Part shown: piece after piece, positions 1 through 8,698 of the stretch
Layout of the letters: each line of letters opens with the position of its first letter
How positions within the stretch are numbered: position 1 is the first letter of the stretch
Source of the DNA: Akkermansia muciniphila
Lineage (GTDB): Bacteria > Verrucomicrobiota > Verrucomicrobiia > Limisphaerales > BJHT01
DNA length: 64,000 nt
Assembly (NCBI GenBank): GCA_945861535.1
Contig: CAMAUZ010000007.1
Span: 62,001-126,000, forward strand
Direction of reading: 5' to 3'
Program-made: the position numbers and the translations under genes
The notes under the pieces: generated by a model
Told to the model about the DNA's origin: nothing
Databases searched by the model: none
The model's input: only the letters and a program-made list of their open reading frames with translations

Positions 1-29
1 GCTGCTGAGGAAGTGAACCTTCGCCCGCC

Positions 30-557
30 ATGGGATGGTTCAAGAAAAAGCTCGATCCCATCGCGGCCCGCGAGCAGGAGCTGGAGAAGAAGCTCGCGGA
101 GTTGCGCTCCCAGATAAAGCAGCTCGACGCCGAGGCGCGCGGCGTTCCCCGTCCCCGCGTGCGCTCGACCGCACGCCCCAACGCTCCGCCCCCGCCCCCG
201 CGCCCCGCCGTCGAATCCCCGCCGCCACCGCCGCCTGCCGATCCGGTTTTTGAGCGGGTGGAACTCGACCACGGCAAACGCAAGGAACCGGTGGTCACCC
301 GCGAGCACTTCAATGAACAGGGCCTGCGCAAATACGATCTGCTCGCCGCCTGGCAGCGGGTCGCGGGCTTTTTCCGCAAGACCGAAACGCCCAGCAGCAA
401 TCCGAAGCTGATCAAGTTTCTCGCCGCCGGCCGCGTGGACGGACTCAAGACATTGCGCGTCGAGAAGCGCGTGGCACGCCGCCGGTTCATCGCGTTTTTC
501 GTGATCTTGCTGCTGCTCCTGCTCGGGATTTTCTCCGCGTTCATGCGGAACCGCTAA
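30..557 (+). CDS. Small coiled-coil protein with C-terminal membrane anchor
   Basis: Unrecognised 175-residue protein. Residues 14-36 are rich in Glu, Lys, Leu and Ala and look like a short coiled coil. Residues 40-72 are a Pro/Arg linker with several runs of prolines. The middle is charged, and residues 152-170 form a single hydrophobic helix (FFVILLLLLLGIFSAF) followed by a short basic tail. The layout fits a tail-anchored inner-membrane protein with its bulk in the cytoplasm. An ATG follows a purine-rich stretch (tgaggaagtgaac) a few bases upstream. No enzymatic motif is visible and no function is assigned. Confidence 0.75.
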   Translation: MGWFKKKLDPIAAREQELEKKLAELRSQIKQLDAEARGVPRPRVRSTARPNAPPPPPRPAVESPPPPPPADPVFERVELDHGKRKEPVVTREHFNEQGLRKYDLLAAWQRVAGFFRKTETPSSNPKLIKFLAAGRVDGLKTLRVEKRVARRRFIAFFVILLLLLLGIFSAFMRNR

Positions 558-592
558 ACTGCCGGGGGTCGCGTTGACGAGCACTGCTGCCA

Positions 593-1321
593 ATGAAAAA
601 GACAACTGAGCACCGCAACGCCACCGCCCGATTTTCGCCGCGGTCCCGCGCGTTGATTGAAACTGCGGACGGCGGTTTCACCGCCGAGTTCTCCCCGCTC
701 GGGTTGGCGCGACTCAGTTTTCCGGGCGGGTCCGGAAACTTGCCGTTGACCGCGGCGGAGCGCCGATCTCCGATCCGGCGCGAGGGTGGCCAAAACTCGC
801 TGCTCGCCGGGTCGGAGACCGGCGCTCCGGAGGCCGCTTCGAGCGGCGTCCCCACCGACGCTCACGTTGTGGCAACCCCGCCGCCGTCCGCGTGGCTGAA
901 ACAAACGCGCGCGGCCATCGAGGCGGTGCTTGCGGGCCGTGCGCCGCGGGTTTTTCCGCCGCTGGATCTTGCGTGCGGCACGCCGTTTCAGCGGTTGGTG
1001 TGGCAGGCGTTGCGGGAGATTCCCGTGGGCGAAACGCGCACCTACGGCGAGATCGCGCGGGACATCGGACGCCCGCGCGCGGTGCGCGCGGTGGGCGCGG
1101 CGTGCGGCGCGAACCCGGTGCCGCTGCTCGTGCCCTGTCACCGCGTGCTGGCCGCCAACGGCAAGCTCGGCGGCTTCTCCGGCGGCCCCGAGTGGAAGCC
1201 CCGGCTGCTGCGCCGCGAGGGGAGCTGGGGCGCGTCCAGAAACCAAAAACCGATTTTCAACCACGGATCGACACGGATGGGCGAGGCGAAGGTGCAGCGC
1301 CCGTTTTCCGTCGGTGAGTGA
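593..1321 (+). CDS. ogt: Methylated-DNA--[protein]-cysteine S-methyltransferase, with repeat-derived insert and tail
   Basis: Suicidal repair of O6-alkylguanine by transfer of the alkyl group to an active-site cysteine. The family signature PCHRV lies at residues 181-185 (acceptor Cys182), preceded by GTPFQRLVWQALREIPVGET and the helix-turn-helix segment (TYGEIA). The protein is 242 residues, longer than the usual 160-180. Two stretches account for this. Residues about 50-84 are encoded by an inverted repeat inserted in frame between the N-terminal strand (LARLSFPG) and the linker helix. The last 30 or so residues (NHGSTRMG...) come from another intergenic repeat read as protein. The catalytic domain itself looks intact. 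Whether the longer protein is active cannot be told from sequence. Confidence 0.9.
   Translation: MKKTTEHRNATARFSPRSRALIETADGGFTAEFSPLGLARLSFPGGSGNLPLTAAERRSPIRREGGQNSLLAGSETGAPEAASSGVPTDAHVVATPPPSAWLKQTRAAIEAVLAGRAPRVFPPLDLACGTPFQRLVWQALREIPVGETRTYGEIARDIGRPRAVRAVGAACGANPVPLLVPCHRVLAANGKLGGFSGGPEWKPRLLRREGSWGASRNQKPIFNHGSTRMGEAKVQRPFSVGE
757..828. repeat. Inverted repeat (family F) inside ogt
   Basis: Two 24-nt arms, 757-780 and 805-828, match as reverse complements at 22 of 24 positions (core ggagcgccg...ccggcg) around a 24-nt spacer. The same family recurs outside any gene at 26255-26326. It is 72 nt long, a multiple of three, and keeps the ogt frame open. Confidence 0.85.
1259..1281. repeat. 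Repeat family D, single copy at the ogt 3' end
   Basis: The motif ccacggatcgacacggatgg overlaps the end of ogt and is read as NHGSTRMG. A nearly identical motif, partly duplicated in tandem, lies at 42958-42992. Confidence 0.7.
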
Positions 1322-1399
1322 AGGAGCAAAACGCTGAATTCAGTCGTGTTTACTGGGGTTTGCACTGATCGCGCGATGCGGACCCAGGAAGCAGTTTAG

Positions 1400-1498
1400 A
1401 ACCACTAACCGGCGCTAACTGGCACTAATGGGAACCAATCCAAGTCATAGCCCGGGAGTGAATTTAGTTTCGGTTTTATTAGTGCCGGTTAGTGGTTT
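1400..1498. repeat. Inverted repeat (family A)
   Basis: Arms with the core aaccactaaccggc (1400-1413) and its exact complement gccggttagtggtt (1484-1497). Each arm is followed inwards by ggcactaat or its complement. It lies between the converging ends of ogt and the flippase-like gene, so it could also end transcription from both sides. It lacks a clear T-tract. Confidence 0.75.
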
Positions 1499-1532
1499 TC
1501 ATTCAGTCGTCCCGGGGAGGGCGGGATTTCGG

Positions 1533-2636
1533 TCAGCTCGCCCCCGGCTCGACCTCGGCGACTTCGCGGAGGTGGTGCGTTTCCTTGTAGCCCAGATACA
1601 CCGCACCGCCGATGAGGCTCCACACGAGGCTAACTGCGAACGCGAGCAGTGACAGCGAGAGCGCCTGCGTGGCCGGGATGTTGATCTCCGGCACGGCGAG
1701 CATCCAGACGAAGAGATTCTCGCGCACGCCCAGGCCGCTCGGGGCCAGCGGCAGCGCCGAGATGCACGAGATGATCGGCACAATGGCGAACAGGGCGGTG
1801 GCGGAAATCTCGAGGTGCAGTCCCTTCACCAGCGCCAGCACGAGGAGCACGCACACGGCGTTCAGCACCATCGACACGAGCAGCGCACGGAGCACAAAGC
1901 CCGGATGCCGGCCGAAGGCGCGGCAGGAATCGAGCGAGCGGCGCAGGTGTTCGGCCTTGGGCAGTTTCTTCAGCCACGCCTCGGCCCCCGGCCAGCGGCG
2001 CGAGACGCCGCCCCAGAACGCCACCCACACGAGCACCGTGCAGGCCGCGAGCATCAGCAGCGTGAACCAGCTCAGCGCCGCGAGCCGCCGATGATCGAAG
2101 AGCAGGCTGAGATTCGGTAGCATCATCAGCCCGCCGAAGAGCAGCATCGCGAACAGGCCGATCAAGCGGTCCACGAAGACCGTGACGACGGCCTCGGTTT
2201 TAAGGTGATGCGTTTCGCGTGCGGCGTAGTAGGCCTTCATCAGATCGCCGCCGCTGGAGCCGAGCATGAAGGAGTTGAAGAAGTGGGCGACGAGGGAAAT
2301 TTCGGCAGCGCGGGAAAACGGCAGCTCCAATCCCTGCACCCGCAGCACCATCCGCCAGCGGAGGATGCCGAGCAGGACGGTCACACCCATCAGCACGAAG
2401 GCGGTGCCCAAGGCCCACGGCTCGGTAAAGCATAGCACCCGCCAGAGTTCGGCCGGCCCGCGGGTCCAGGCGATGCGCCATTGTTCCGGGGTGGAGAGGG
2501 CGTCCCAATCGAGGTTCAGCAACCGATAGGCCTGCCGGCCTTCCTTGACGAAAATCGCGTGGGAAACCCAGAGCAGCAGCAGCCCGCAAATCGCCACGCG
2601 CCAAACCGTTTTCCACGATGGCCGGCGCCCGCTCAC
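1533..2636 (-). CDS. Flippase-like integral membrane protein (LPG synthase TM / UPF0104 family)
   Basis: Integral inner-membrane protein of 367 residues with about eight hydrophobic helices. The family's most conserved region is present: SLVAHFFNSFMLGSSGGDLM followed by FVDRLIGLFAML near residues 130-180. Members of this superfamily (the membrane half of MprF, AglD) move or modify lipid-linked substrates, so a role in flipping a lipid or polyprenyl-linked sugar is likely but the substrate is unknown. It starts with GTG overlapping the stop of the upstream isomerase-like gene by four bases (GTGA), which implies translational coupling. The C-terminal soluble synthase domain of MprF is absent, as is usual for the stand-alone family. 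Confidence 0.8.
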   Translation of the reverse strand: MSGRRPSWKTVWRVAICGLLLLWVSHAIFVKEGRQAYRLLNLDWDALSTPEQWRIAWTRGPAELWRVLCFTEPWALGTAFVLMGVTVLLGILRWRMVLRVQGLELPFSRAAEISLVAHFFNSFMLGSSGGDLMKAYYAARETHHLKTEAVVTVFVDRLIGLFAMLLFGGLMMLPNLSLLFDHRRLAALSWFTLLMLAACTVLVWVAFWGGVSRRWPGAEAWLKKLPKAEHLRRSLDSCRAFGRHPGFVLRALLVSMVLNAVCVLLVLALVKGLHLEISATALFAIVPIISCISALPLAPSGLGVRENLFVWMLAVPEINIPATQALSLSLLAFAVSLVWSLIGGAVYLGYKETHHLREVAEVEPGAS

Positions 2637-3661
2637 TCCGAACCCCAGAGCTTCATGAGGTGGTTGACGCCGAACTTCACGTCCGCCACCGGCACGCGCG
2701 GGCTCATCTCGAAGACTTTGATGTGCCCGGGTTTTACGAACGGCTTGAGCGCGGCGAAATCAATCATGCCCGTACCCGGCGGGCAGTGGTCGCGGCCAGG
2801 AAATTGCACGTCGTGGATGTGAAAACCGTGGAGGCGGTCGGACATCGCCTCGAGGTGTTTGGCGTGGCGGATGAAGCCAATGTTCTCCTTGATCTGGCCG
2901 TGACCGGTGTCGTGCCAGTAACCAACCGTGGGCCCGGGAAACTGTCGGAACAGGCTGCGGAAATCATCCTCGAAAGGAATCTCCTCGACCGCCTCGCGGT
3001 TCTCGATGCCGAGCTTCAGGCCGAGCGCCGTGGCGTTTTCAGCGAGCTTGTGGAGGATGTTGTAGGCGTAGAAAACGTGCCGCTCCTTTTTGGCCTCGCG
3101 CTGTTCGACCACCTCCTGGCAGAGCTTTTCGTATTTGCGGTTCGCCCGTTCTTCGCTCTGGCCCAGGCCGCCGAACAGGCCGGCCAGACCGCCGAGCACG
3201 CCCTTCCCGCCCTTGGTTCCGGATTTCTTCGGGGCGGCATGCGCCGGTTGGCCGTGCGCCTGCGGCCGTTCTCCGACCATCTCGATGAGCGTGTCGGTGT
3301 AGTCCTTCATGTCCACGGCACCCATGTGGAGGACGACCAGCTTGGCCTTGAGGCGCGCGGCCGTCTCGAGGGTTTTGAGCGAATGCTTGAGCGCCAGGTC
3401 GCGCTCGCGCTGTTCGAAGGCGGTGAACTTGTAAATGTTCGGCGCGGCGTGGTTCACGCCCAGCGGCAGCGGGCAGAAATTGTGCAGGGTCGAAATCTTG
3501 ATCTCGCCGGCCTCGACCGCCTCGAAGATGCCGGGCAGCAGGCTCACGCGGATGCCGTGGCTCAACTCGGCATACTCGAAGCCGAGTTCGCGAATCTCGA
3601 GCAGCATCGCGCGCCCGTCTTGGTGACGGTGGGAATTCCAACAGGTGGAGAGAGAGTACAT
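2633..3661 (-). CDS. Sugar phosphate isomerase/epimerase-like TIM-barrel protein
   Basis: Xylose-isomerase-like (AP endonuclease 2 superfamily) TIM barrel of about 342 residues. Likely metal ligands lie along the strands: Glu in LGIENRE, His in GYWHDTGH, His in GFHIHDV and Glu in KVFEMSP. A basic, glycine-rich insert (KKSGTKGGKGVLGGLAGLFG) interrupts the middle of the barrel and is probably a loop. I start it at MYSLSTCWN. An upstream in-frame Met would add 22 residues that do not look like the fold. It is translationally coupled to the flippase-like gene, suggesting a joint role in sugar or glycolipid metabolism. The reaction cannot be told from sequence. Confidence 0.75.
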   Translation of the reverse strand: MYSLSTCWNSHRHQDGRAMLLEIRELGFEYAELSHGIRVSLLPGIFEAVEAGEIKISTLHNFCPLPLGVNHAAPNIYKFTAFEQRERDLALKHSLKTLETAARLKAKLVVLHMGAVDMKDYTDTLIEMVGERPQAHGQPAHAAPKKSGTKGGKGVLGGLAGLFGGLGQSEERANRKYEKLCQEVVEQREAKKERHVFYAYNILHKLAENATALGLKLGIENREAVEEIPFEDDFRSLFRQFPGPTVGYWHDTGHGQIKENIGFIRHAKHLEAMSDRLHGFHIHDVQFPGRDHCPPGTGMIDFAALKPFVKPGHIKVFEMSPRVPVADVKFGVNHLMKLWGSE

Positions 3662-3728
3662 GGCAGAAAAAGCCGGGTGCAGTTTTATGAAAACTATCGC
3701 ACCCGGCTCAGGAAACTCCAAAAACAAA

Positions 3729-3926
3729 TCACATGTCCGCGTAGCGTGCTGACAACATCGCGTTGAAGCGGGCCACTTTCATCTTGCGACGGGAGCGCTC
3801 GCTCGGCTTCTCGTAATGGCGATGGGCGCGCACTTCTTTCAAAGTGCCTTCACGGTCCAACCGCTTCTTGAGTCGGCGCAGCGCCTTGTCGATCGGCTCG
3901 CCTTTTTTCAGCTTAATCTCTGTCAA
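3729..3926 (-). CDS. rpsU: 30S ribosomal protein S21
   Basis: 65-residue, strongly basic protein matching S21 along its length: KKGEPIDKALRRLKKRLDREG near the N terminus, then RAHRHYEKPSERSRRKMKVAR. S21 sits on the 30S platform and helps initiation. The start codon is TTG, preceded by a GAAGGAA ribosome-binding site. It is transcribed toward the isomerase/flippase pair 67 nt downstream but is probably an independent unit. Confidence 0.95.
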   Translation of the reverse strand: MTEIKLKKGEPIDKALRRLKKRLDREGTLKEVRAHRHYEKPSERSRRKMKVARFNAMLSARYADM

Positions 3927-4242
3927 TTTCCTTCACTTCCTTCCGGGGGATCGGACCGGGACGCGCCTTCATGGCGGCCCGCAGGTCGGATCAAAGTGCG
4001 CGGAGCGTACGGACCACCCCCGTGGGTGTCAACGGGCAATCCGGCCGCCAAAACGCCCGCGCCGGGGGGGCGCATCCGCGCTCGCTCGCGGAGCGCGGCT
4101 GTGTCGCCGCGACCAACCGCAGCACGTTCAACCACTGCGCGGGCTGGGATTTCTCCGTATGCGTCACTGCCAGCGCGGCCACTGCGGCTGATCCCGCGCC
4201 GCGCGGGACACCGCCACGCTCCCGCCCGGTTCCCGGCTTGTC
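3927..4242. repeat. Intergenic gap with a degenerate inverted repeat (family G)
   Basis: 316 nt between rpsU and the MNT gene. Near 4094-4132 it carries gagcgcggctgtgtcgccgc plus accaaccgcagc. Near 4173-4217 it carries a decayed complement (actgcggctgatcccgcgcc ... cgctcccgc). Better copies of this family are at 48428-48549 and in the 62.6-63.8 kb element. The S21 promoter must also lie here, but I cannot place it. Confidence 0.5.
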
Positions 4243-4632
4243 GTGCCCCGCGCCACCACCTACTCTGCCGCCGTGAGATTGCTCCTCGAAAATCTTCCGC
4301 CCTCGTTGCAGCCGCAGCGCGAGACGCTGGGCAAGTGTCTTGAAGCCATGCACGCCGCGCTGCCGTTGCGGCGGGTCATCCTCTTCGGCTCGCACGCGCG
4401 CGGCGAGGCCCGGCCGGACAGCGATGTGGACCTGTGCCTCGTGGCCGATGGCGCGGAGCGGCAGTTGGTCGCCGCCGAGCAGTGGCGCGGGGCGATGCGC
4501 GCGGTGGGTTCCAAACCCGCCTTCACCCTCATTCCCATCACGCCCGCGCGGCTCGGAGAGAAGCAGGCGTGCGGCGATTTTTTCTTCAACACCATCCTTC
4601 AGGAAGGAGTGCCGCTTGCCACGGAAAACTGA
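4243..4632 (+). CDS. MNT-domain nucleotidyltransferase (antitoxin-like)
   Basis: Minimal nucleotidyltransferase of 129 residues. The signature GSHARGEARPDSDVDL (residues 49-64) gives the GS turn plus the Asp61-x-Asp63 metal ligands. In characterised MNT/HEPN modules the MNT protein AMPylates and neutralises the HEPN partner. A GTG at 4243 gives this start; a second GTG at 4273, ten codons on, would still include the whole domain. The gene overlaps the HEPN gene by 17 nt, and the pair forms one transcription unit. Confidence 0.85.
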   Translation: MPRATTYSAAVRLLLENLPPSLQPQRETLGKCLEAMHAALPLRRVILFGSHARGEARPDSDVDLCLVADGAERQLVAAEQWRGAMRAVGSKPAFTLIPITPARLGEKQACGDFFFNTILQEGVPLATEN

Positions 4633-5029
4633 CAGCAACAATCCGGGGGACTGGCTGCACATCTGCACCGCCGACCTGGAGGGGATTCAGCGCTTGGTGG
4701 CTGATGAACTGGCCTATGCGATGTGTCGCAGCAAGCTGGCCGAAGTGCTCGAAAAGGTGCTCAAGGCCGAGCTGATCCGTCTCGGCTGGAAGCTGGAGAA
4801 AACCCACGATTTGGAAGTGCTTTTCGAGCGCCTCAAATCGCACGGTTCGGAACTCGCACCTCTGGCTGATCCCCTCTGCACCGGCCTGGCTGAAGCCTAC
4901 TTCACCGACCGCTACCCGGGTTTTGACGAGGATGACTCGGACTGGCCCAAACTGCGCGGACAACTCCAGCAGGTCATGGAATTGCTGGCGAAAGTGCAGG
5001 CCCGCCTGACCGCCAAAATTGGCCCGTAG
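4616..5029 (+). CDS. HEPN-domain protein (partner of the MNT protein)
   Basis: 137-residue all-helical protein with the HEPN (PF05168-type) layout: a first helix with WLHICTADLEGIQRLV, a second with LAEVLEKVLKAELIRLGW, then the conserved KTHDLEVLFERL. It starts with TTG at 4616 behind a strong GGAAGGAG site. An open frame continues upstream through the MNT gene but is only that gene's shadow. The R-x4-6-H motif of HEPN ribonuclease toxins is absent, so it may be a binding subunit rather than an RNase. The acidic segment FDEDDSDWPKL near the C terminus is distinctive. Confidence 0.8.
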   Translation: MPRKTDSNNPGDWLHICTADLEGIQRLVADELAYAMCRSKLAEVLEKVLKAELIRLGWKLEKTHDLEVLFERLKSHGSELAPLADPLCTGLAEAYFTDRYPGFDEDDSDWPKLRGQLQQVMELLAKVQARLTAKIGP

Positions 5030-5074
5030 GATCGCCGCCTGAGACCACGAGGCCGTTGCATTCGTGGTTGTCCC

Positions 5075-8000
5075 TCACGCCAGCAGCTCCTGAATCTCCT
5101 CCCACGTCAGCGCCTCGCTGAGCTGCTCCTCGCTCCCGAGCGTCGCGTGGATCACAGCCCGTTTGCGCTGTTGCAGGCTCAGGATTTTTTCCTCCACCGT
5201 GCCGCGCGTGATCAGCTTGTAGCTCGTCACCACCCGCGTCTGCCCGATGCGATGCGCGCGGTCCGTGGCCTGATCCTCGACCGCCGGATTCCACCACGGA
5301 TCGAAGTGAATTACCGTGTCCGCGCCCGTTAGATTCAGCCCCACGCCGCCCGCCTTGAGGCTGATGAGGAACACCGGAATCTGCGGACTCGCCTGAAATT
5401 TCCCCACCACCTCAGCGCGATTCGTCGTCGAGCCGTCGAGGTAGCAATACTCGATCTCCTCCGCCGCCAGCCGTTCCTTGAGCAATCCGAGCATCGTCGT
5501 GAACTGGCTGAACACGAGCACGCGATGCCCACCGTCGATCACTTCCTCCAGCAGCTCACCGAACATTTCGACCTTGCCCGATGCCGCCGCCGGCTTCGCA
5601 TCTTCACCCGCCCCGAGCTTCAGCAATCGCAAATCACAACACACCTGCCGCAACCGCAGCAGCGCCGTGAGCACGACCATGCGGCTCTTCGCCAAGCCCT
5701 GCTGGCCCACGGCATCGAGCACCTGCTTGCGGCTCGCATCCAGAATCTGCCGATACACCGTCGCCTGCTCGTCGGTCAGGTCGCAGAACGACACCTGCTC
5801 CAGTCGCGCGGGCAGGTCCGCCGCCACGTCCTTTTTCAAACGCCGCAACAGAAACGGTCGCAGCCGCCGCGCCAGCCGTGCCTGCGCCTCGGCGCTCTTC
5901 TCGCGCGTGATCGGCTGCTCGTAGCGCTCGCGAAAATCCGCCGCCGCCCCGAGATACCCCGGCATCAAAAAATCAAAGATCGACCACAGATCGAGCACCG
6001 AGTTCTCCATGGGCGTGCCCGTCAGCACGACGCGGTGCGGCGCGCGAATCGCCTTCACCGCCTGCGCGTTTTGCGTCTGGCGGTTTTTGATGTGCTGCGC
6101 CTCGTCGAGCACCACGGTGTCGAACTCGATCCCCGCGTACCGCTCCGCATCCCGCCGGATCAGCGCGTAGCTCGTCACGACGAGATCGCTCTGCGCGATC
6201 TGCTCGAACAACCCGTGCCGCTGCGGCCCGCTCAACGCCAGCACGCGCAGCCGCGGCGTGAACTTCTTCGCCTCCGCCGCCCAGTTGAACACCAGGCTCG
6301 TCGGACACACGATCAGGCACGGCCCGCGCGTCCCGCCCGCGTCCTTCACCGATTGCAGAAACGCCAGTGTTTGCAGCGTCTTCCCCAGGCCCATCTCATC
6401 CGCCAGCACGCCGCCGAAACCGTGCGCGCGCAGAAAACCCAGCCATGCGACGCCGTGTTTCTGATACGGCCGCAGCACCGTTTCGAGATCGCCCAGCGGC
6501 GGCGGCGTGAGCTTGGCCTCGCCACGCAACTGCGCCGACCGTTCGCGCCACGCGGCGGGCGTTTGCATTTTCCACCCCGCGTTCTGCCGGATTGTCGCCT
6601 CGAGAAAGCCCGCCTGCGCCGCGGCGATGCGATAACCGTTCGCGTGCTGCTGCGGCGCGCAGTCGCGCAGCGCCTCTTGGAAATCCTCCACCGCGCCCGT
6701 GTCGATCAGTGCAATCTTCCCGTTCCGCAACCGCGAGTGGCTCTGCCCCGACAGAATCAGCCGCTGAATGTCCGCCGGGGAAAATTTCTCGCCGCCCGCC
6801 GACTGCACGGTCATCTCCAGATCAAACCACCGCTCGCCCGACGGCGTCACCTCGAAGCGCGGCTCGACCCGTTCCAACTGGCTCGCCGTCGTGCGTTCCA
6901 GCCGCTCCTCCAGCGTCACTTTCCATTCGCGCTGCAGCTTCGGATACAGCCGCGCGAAGAACGCCAGCACTGCATTCTGGCCCGTCAATTCCATGCGGCC
7001 CTGCGCGTCGTTGCCCGCGAAACCCGCGCGCAGCAACCGCAGCAGCGCCGCCTGTTCCGCCGGCAGATCGCGCGTCGTGTAGCGCGTCGGTTGCGTGGGA
7101 TCCGGCAGCCAGCCGGCCTGGTCCGCCGCGCTGCTGCCCGCGACAAACACGCGGCCTCCGTAGGCGCATTCGAGCTTCGCGAGCAGAGTTGTCAGCCCGC
7201 CGCTCAACGACAGCCGGAACTCCGGCGTCATCGCCTCGAAGACAAAATCTTCGAGCCGGAAATGCAGCGTCACATCGCACCCGGCTTCGAGCACCGGCAG
7301 TTCCTGCGTGAGAAACTGCGGCACGCGGCTGCGCGGCAATCGCGCCGCGTTTCGCAACAAATCCTTCCACGCCGCCGGCAAGCCCAGCGGCTCGAACGTC
7401 GTCGCGCTCGCCGCCCACAGCACGCGCCCGGACACCACCGTCGGCGGCTTGAACCCCGGCCCGAGCGCCAGCGTAATCTCGCCATTGCTCCCGAGAAATG
7501 CCTCCAGCGCCACGCGCCGCGGCTCCGCCCGCACCGTCACCGCCGTCGCACGCCCGATGGCGATGCGCGGATGCCCCGCCAGCACTTCGAGCACCTCGCT
7601 GAACTGCGCCGCATCCAGCATCAGCGCGCCCGGCGTGTCGCCCTCGGCCAGCCGTTCGATCACGTCGAGCAGGCGGGCGTCCTCCGAAGAAAAACGGAAC
7701 GCCGTGCTCACCGGCAGGTTCGCCAGTGGACTGCGCCCGCCGCGCCATTTGCCTTCGAAGAACACCATCACCTTCCCCTTCGCCAGCGCGGCTTCGAGAT
7801 TCGGCGGAAGGATGATGAAGATTTCTGCAGGCTCGCCCGCGCTGTCGGCAGACGCGCGTTGCACGCGGCGCACGGAGGGTTTTTGTGCGGTCGGTGAAGG
7901 CGTGTTTTTCGGCGCCGAGGTCGCCGCACTCGCAGAACCCGGTTTTCCCGAAGCCGCCGCCGCCGCCGGATTCGCCGCGCGCAGCCAATGCAAACCCACC

Positions 8001-8257
8001 GCCACCGAGTGCGCGCAGATTTTCCCCCACTGCCGCGAATCGCGGCAGGTGCAGAGATTCTCCATGTCCGACGCGCTCTTTATCACCAGCCCCGAGCGAT
8101 ACGAATTCGCGTCCGCCTGCACCACGCCCTTGAGCACCGGCGCGCCCCAGTGCGAACTCAGCACCTTATCCGCCGCGAGCAACGCCCGCGCCTGCTTCAT
8201 CGCCTCCCAGCCCGCCGCCGTGGCGAACAGGGACTCGCTTAGCTGAATCTCAGACAT
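5075..8257 (-). CDS. SNF2-family DEAD/DEAH helicase with SWIM zinc finger
   Basis: 1060-residue Swi2/Snf2-type ATPase that moves along DNA or remodels protein-DNA complexes. An N-terminal SWIM zinc finger is visible: Cys69-x-Cys71 and Cys81-x-His83. A long middle region without clear motifs follows. The C-terminal half holds the motor: GVLADEMGLGKTLQTLAFL (motif I), DEAQHIKN (motif II), VLTGTPMENS (motif III), SLKAGGVGLNLTGADTVIHF (motif V) and DRAHRIGQTR (motif VI). I start it at MSEIQLSESLF; the frame stays open 37 codons further upstream only by running into an inverted repeat. Such proteins in bacteria are thought to assist transcription or repair. Confidence 0.9.
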   Translation of the reverse strand: MSEIQLSESLFATAAGWEAMKQARALLAADKVLSSHWGAPVLKGVVQADANSYRSGLVIKSASDMENLCTCRDSRQWGKICAHSVAVGLHWLRAANPAAAAASGKPGSASAATSAPKNTPSPTAQKPSVRRVQRASADSAGEPAEIFIILPPNLEAALAKGKVMVFFEGKWRGGRSPLANLPVSTAFRFSSEDARLLDVIERLAEGDTPGALMLDAAQFSEVLEVLAGHPRIAIGRATAVTVRAEPRRVALEAFLGSNGEITLALGPGFKPPTVVSGRVLWAASATTFEPLGLPAAWKDLLRNAARLPRSRVPQFLTQELPVLEAGCDVTLHFRLEDFVFEAMTPEFRLSLSGGLTTLLAKLECAYGGRVFVAGSSAADQAGWLPDPTQPTRYTTRDLPAEQAALLRLLRAGFAGNDAQGRMELTGQNAVLAFFARLYPKLQREWKVTLEERLERTTASQLERVEPRFEVTPSGERWFDLEMTVQSAGGEKFSPADIQRLILSGQSHSRLRNGKIALIDTGAVEDFQEALRDCAPQQHANGYRIAAAQAGFLEATIRQNAGWKMQTPAAWRERSAQLRGEAKLTPPPLGDLETVLRPYQKHGVAWLGFLRAHGFGGVLADEMGLGKTLQTLAFLQSVKDAGGTRGPCLIVCPTSLVFNWAAEAKKFTPRLRVLALSGPQRHGLFEQIAQSDLVVTSYALIRRDAERYAGIEFDTVVLDEAQHIKNRQTQNAQAVKAIRAPHRVVLTGTPMENSVLDLWSIFDFLMPGYLGAAADFRERYEQPITREKSAEAQARLARRLRPFLLRRLKKDVAADLPARLEQVSFCDLTDEQATVYRQILDASRKQVLDAVGQQGLAKSRMVVLTALLRLRQVCCDLRLLKLGAGEDAKPAAASGKVEMFGELLEEVIDGGHRVLVFSQFTTMLGLLKERLAAEEIEYCYLDGSTTNRAEVVGKFQASPQIPVFLISLKAGGVGLNLTGADTVIHFDPWWNPAVEDQATDRAHRIGQTRVVTSYKLITRGTVEEKILSLQQRKRAVIHATLGSEEQLSEALTWEEIQELLA

Positions 8258-8312
8258 AGTGAAAATATTGCCTGCGCGTCCGCCCAGATAGCGTTTGAAA
8301 ATCGCCAAGACC

Positions 8313-8402
8313 CCGTTGGTAGGGCGCGTCTGTCCCCAGCGCGCCGCCGAACCGTACGAACGCCCCACCGGCGCGCTGGGGACAGACGCGCCCTACCAAC
8401 GG
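8313..8402. repeat. Inverted repeat (family B), perfect 34-nt arms
   Basis: Arms 8313-8346 and 8369-8402 are exact reverse complements (core gtagggcgcgtctgtcccca) around a 22-nt spacer. It lies between the divergent-side end of the helicase gene and the next gene. A second copy with the same spacer length is at 14455-14534. Confidence 0.95.
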
Positions 8403-8539
8403 CAGCCCATTCGGAAGCTCTCCGCTCGCGATCATATTTCCGTATCCCGCCCGAGTGGCCAGCGCGTCTCCGCTTCACCGCTTCAACCCATTTCCCCTCC
8501 CGCCTAATCCGTCTCCATTCGGTTGAAACCGGAATTGAA

Positions 8540-8666
8540 ACCACAGAGACACGATGAACACAGAGAAAAATGAGGGATGAAGTCGGCTTCAGGAGGTCAC
8601 CAATCAGTGAACGCAGATCGACCAGCCAATCGCTGGTTTTCTCTGTGTTCATCGTGTCTCTGTGGT
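8540..8666. repeat. Inverted repeat (family C), perfect 30-nt arms
   Basis: Arms 8540-8569 and 8637-8666 are exact complements (core ccacagagacacgatgaaca) around a 67-nt interior. The same termini bound a 0.57-kb composite element at 43079-43651, and degenerate ones bound a 1.2-kb element at 62626-63790. No target-site duplication is evident. The rest of the gap 8258-8698 shows nothing further. Confidence 0.95.
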
Positions 8667-8698
8667 GCAAATGAATCAGCCCGACTGAATGGTTGCGG

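Noticed and set aside
5525-7897. A 790-codon Arg/His-rich frame opposite the SNF2 helicase
   Set aside because: Shadow of a clearly real gene; the composition is not protein-like.
8313-8402. Possible CRISPR or attachment site
   Set aside because: The repeats are inverted, not direct, with only one pair per site and no cas gene or integrase.
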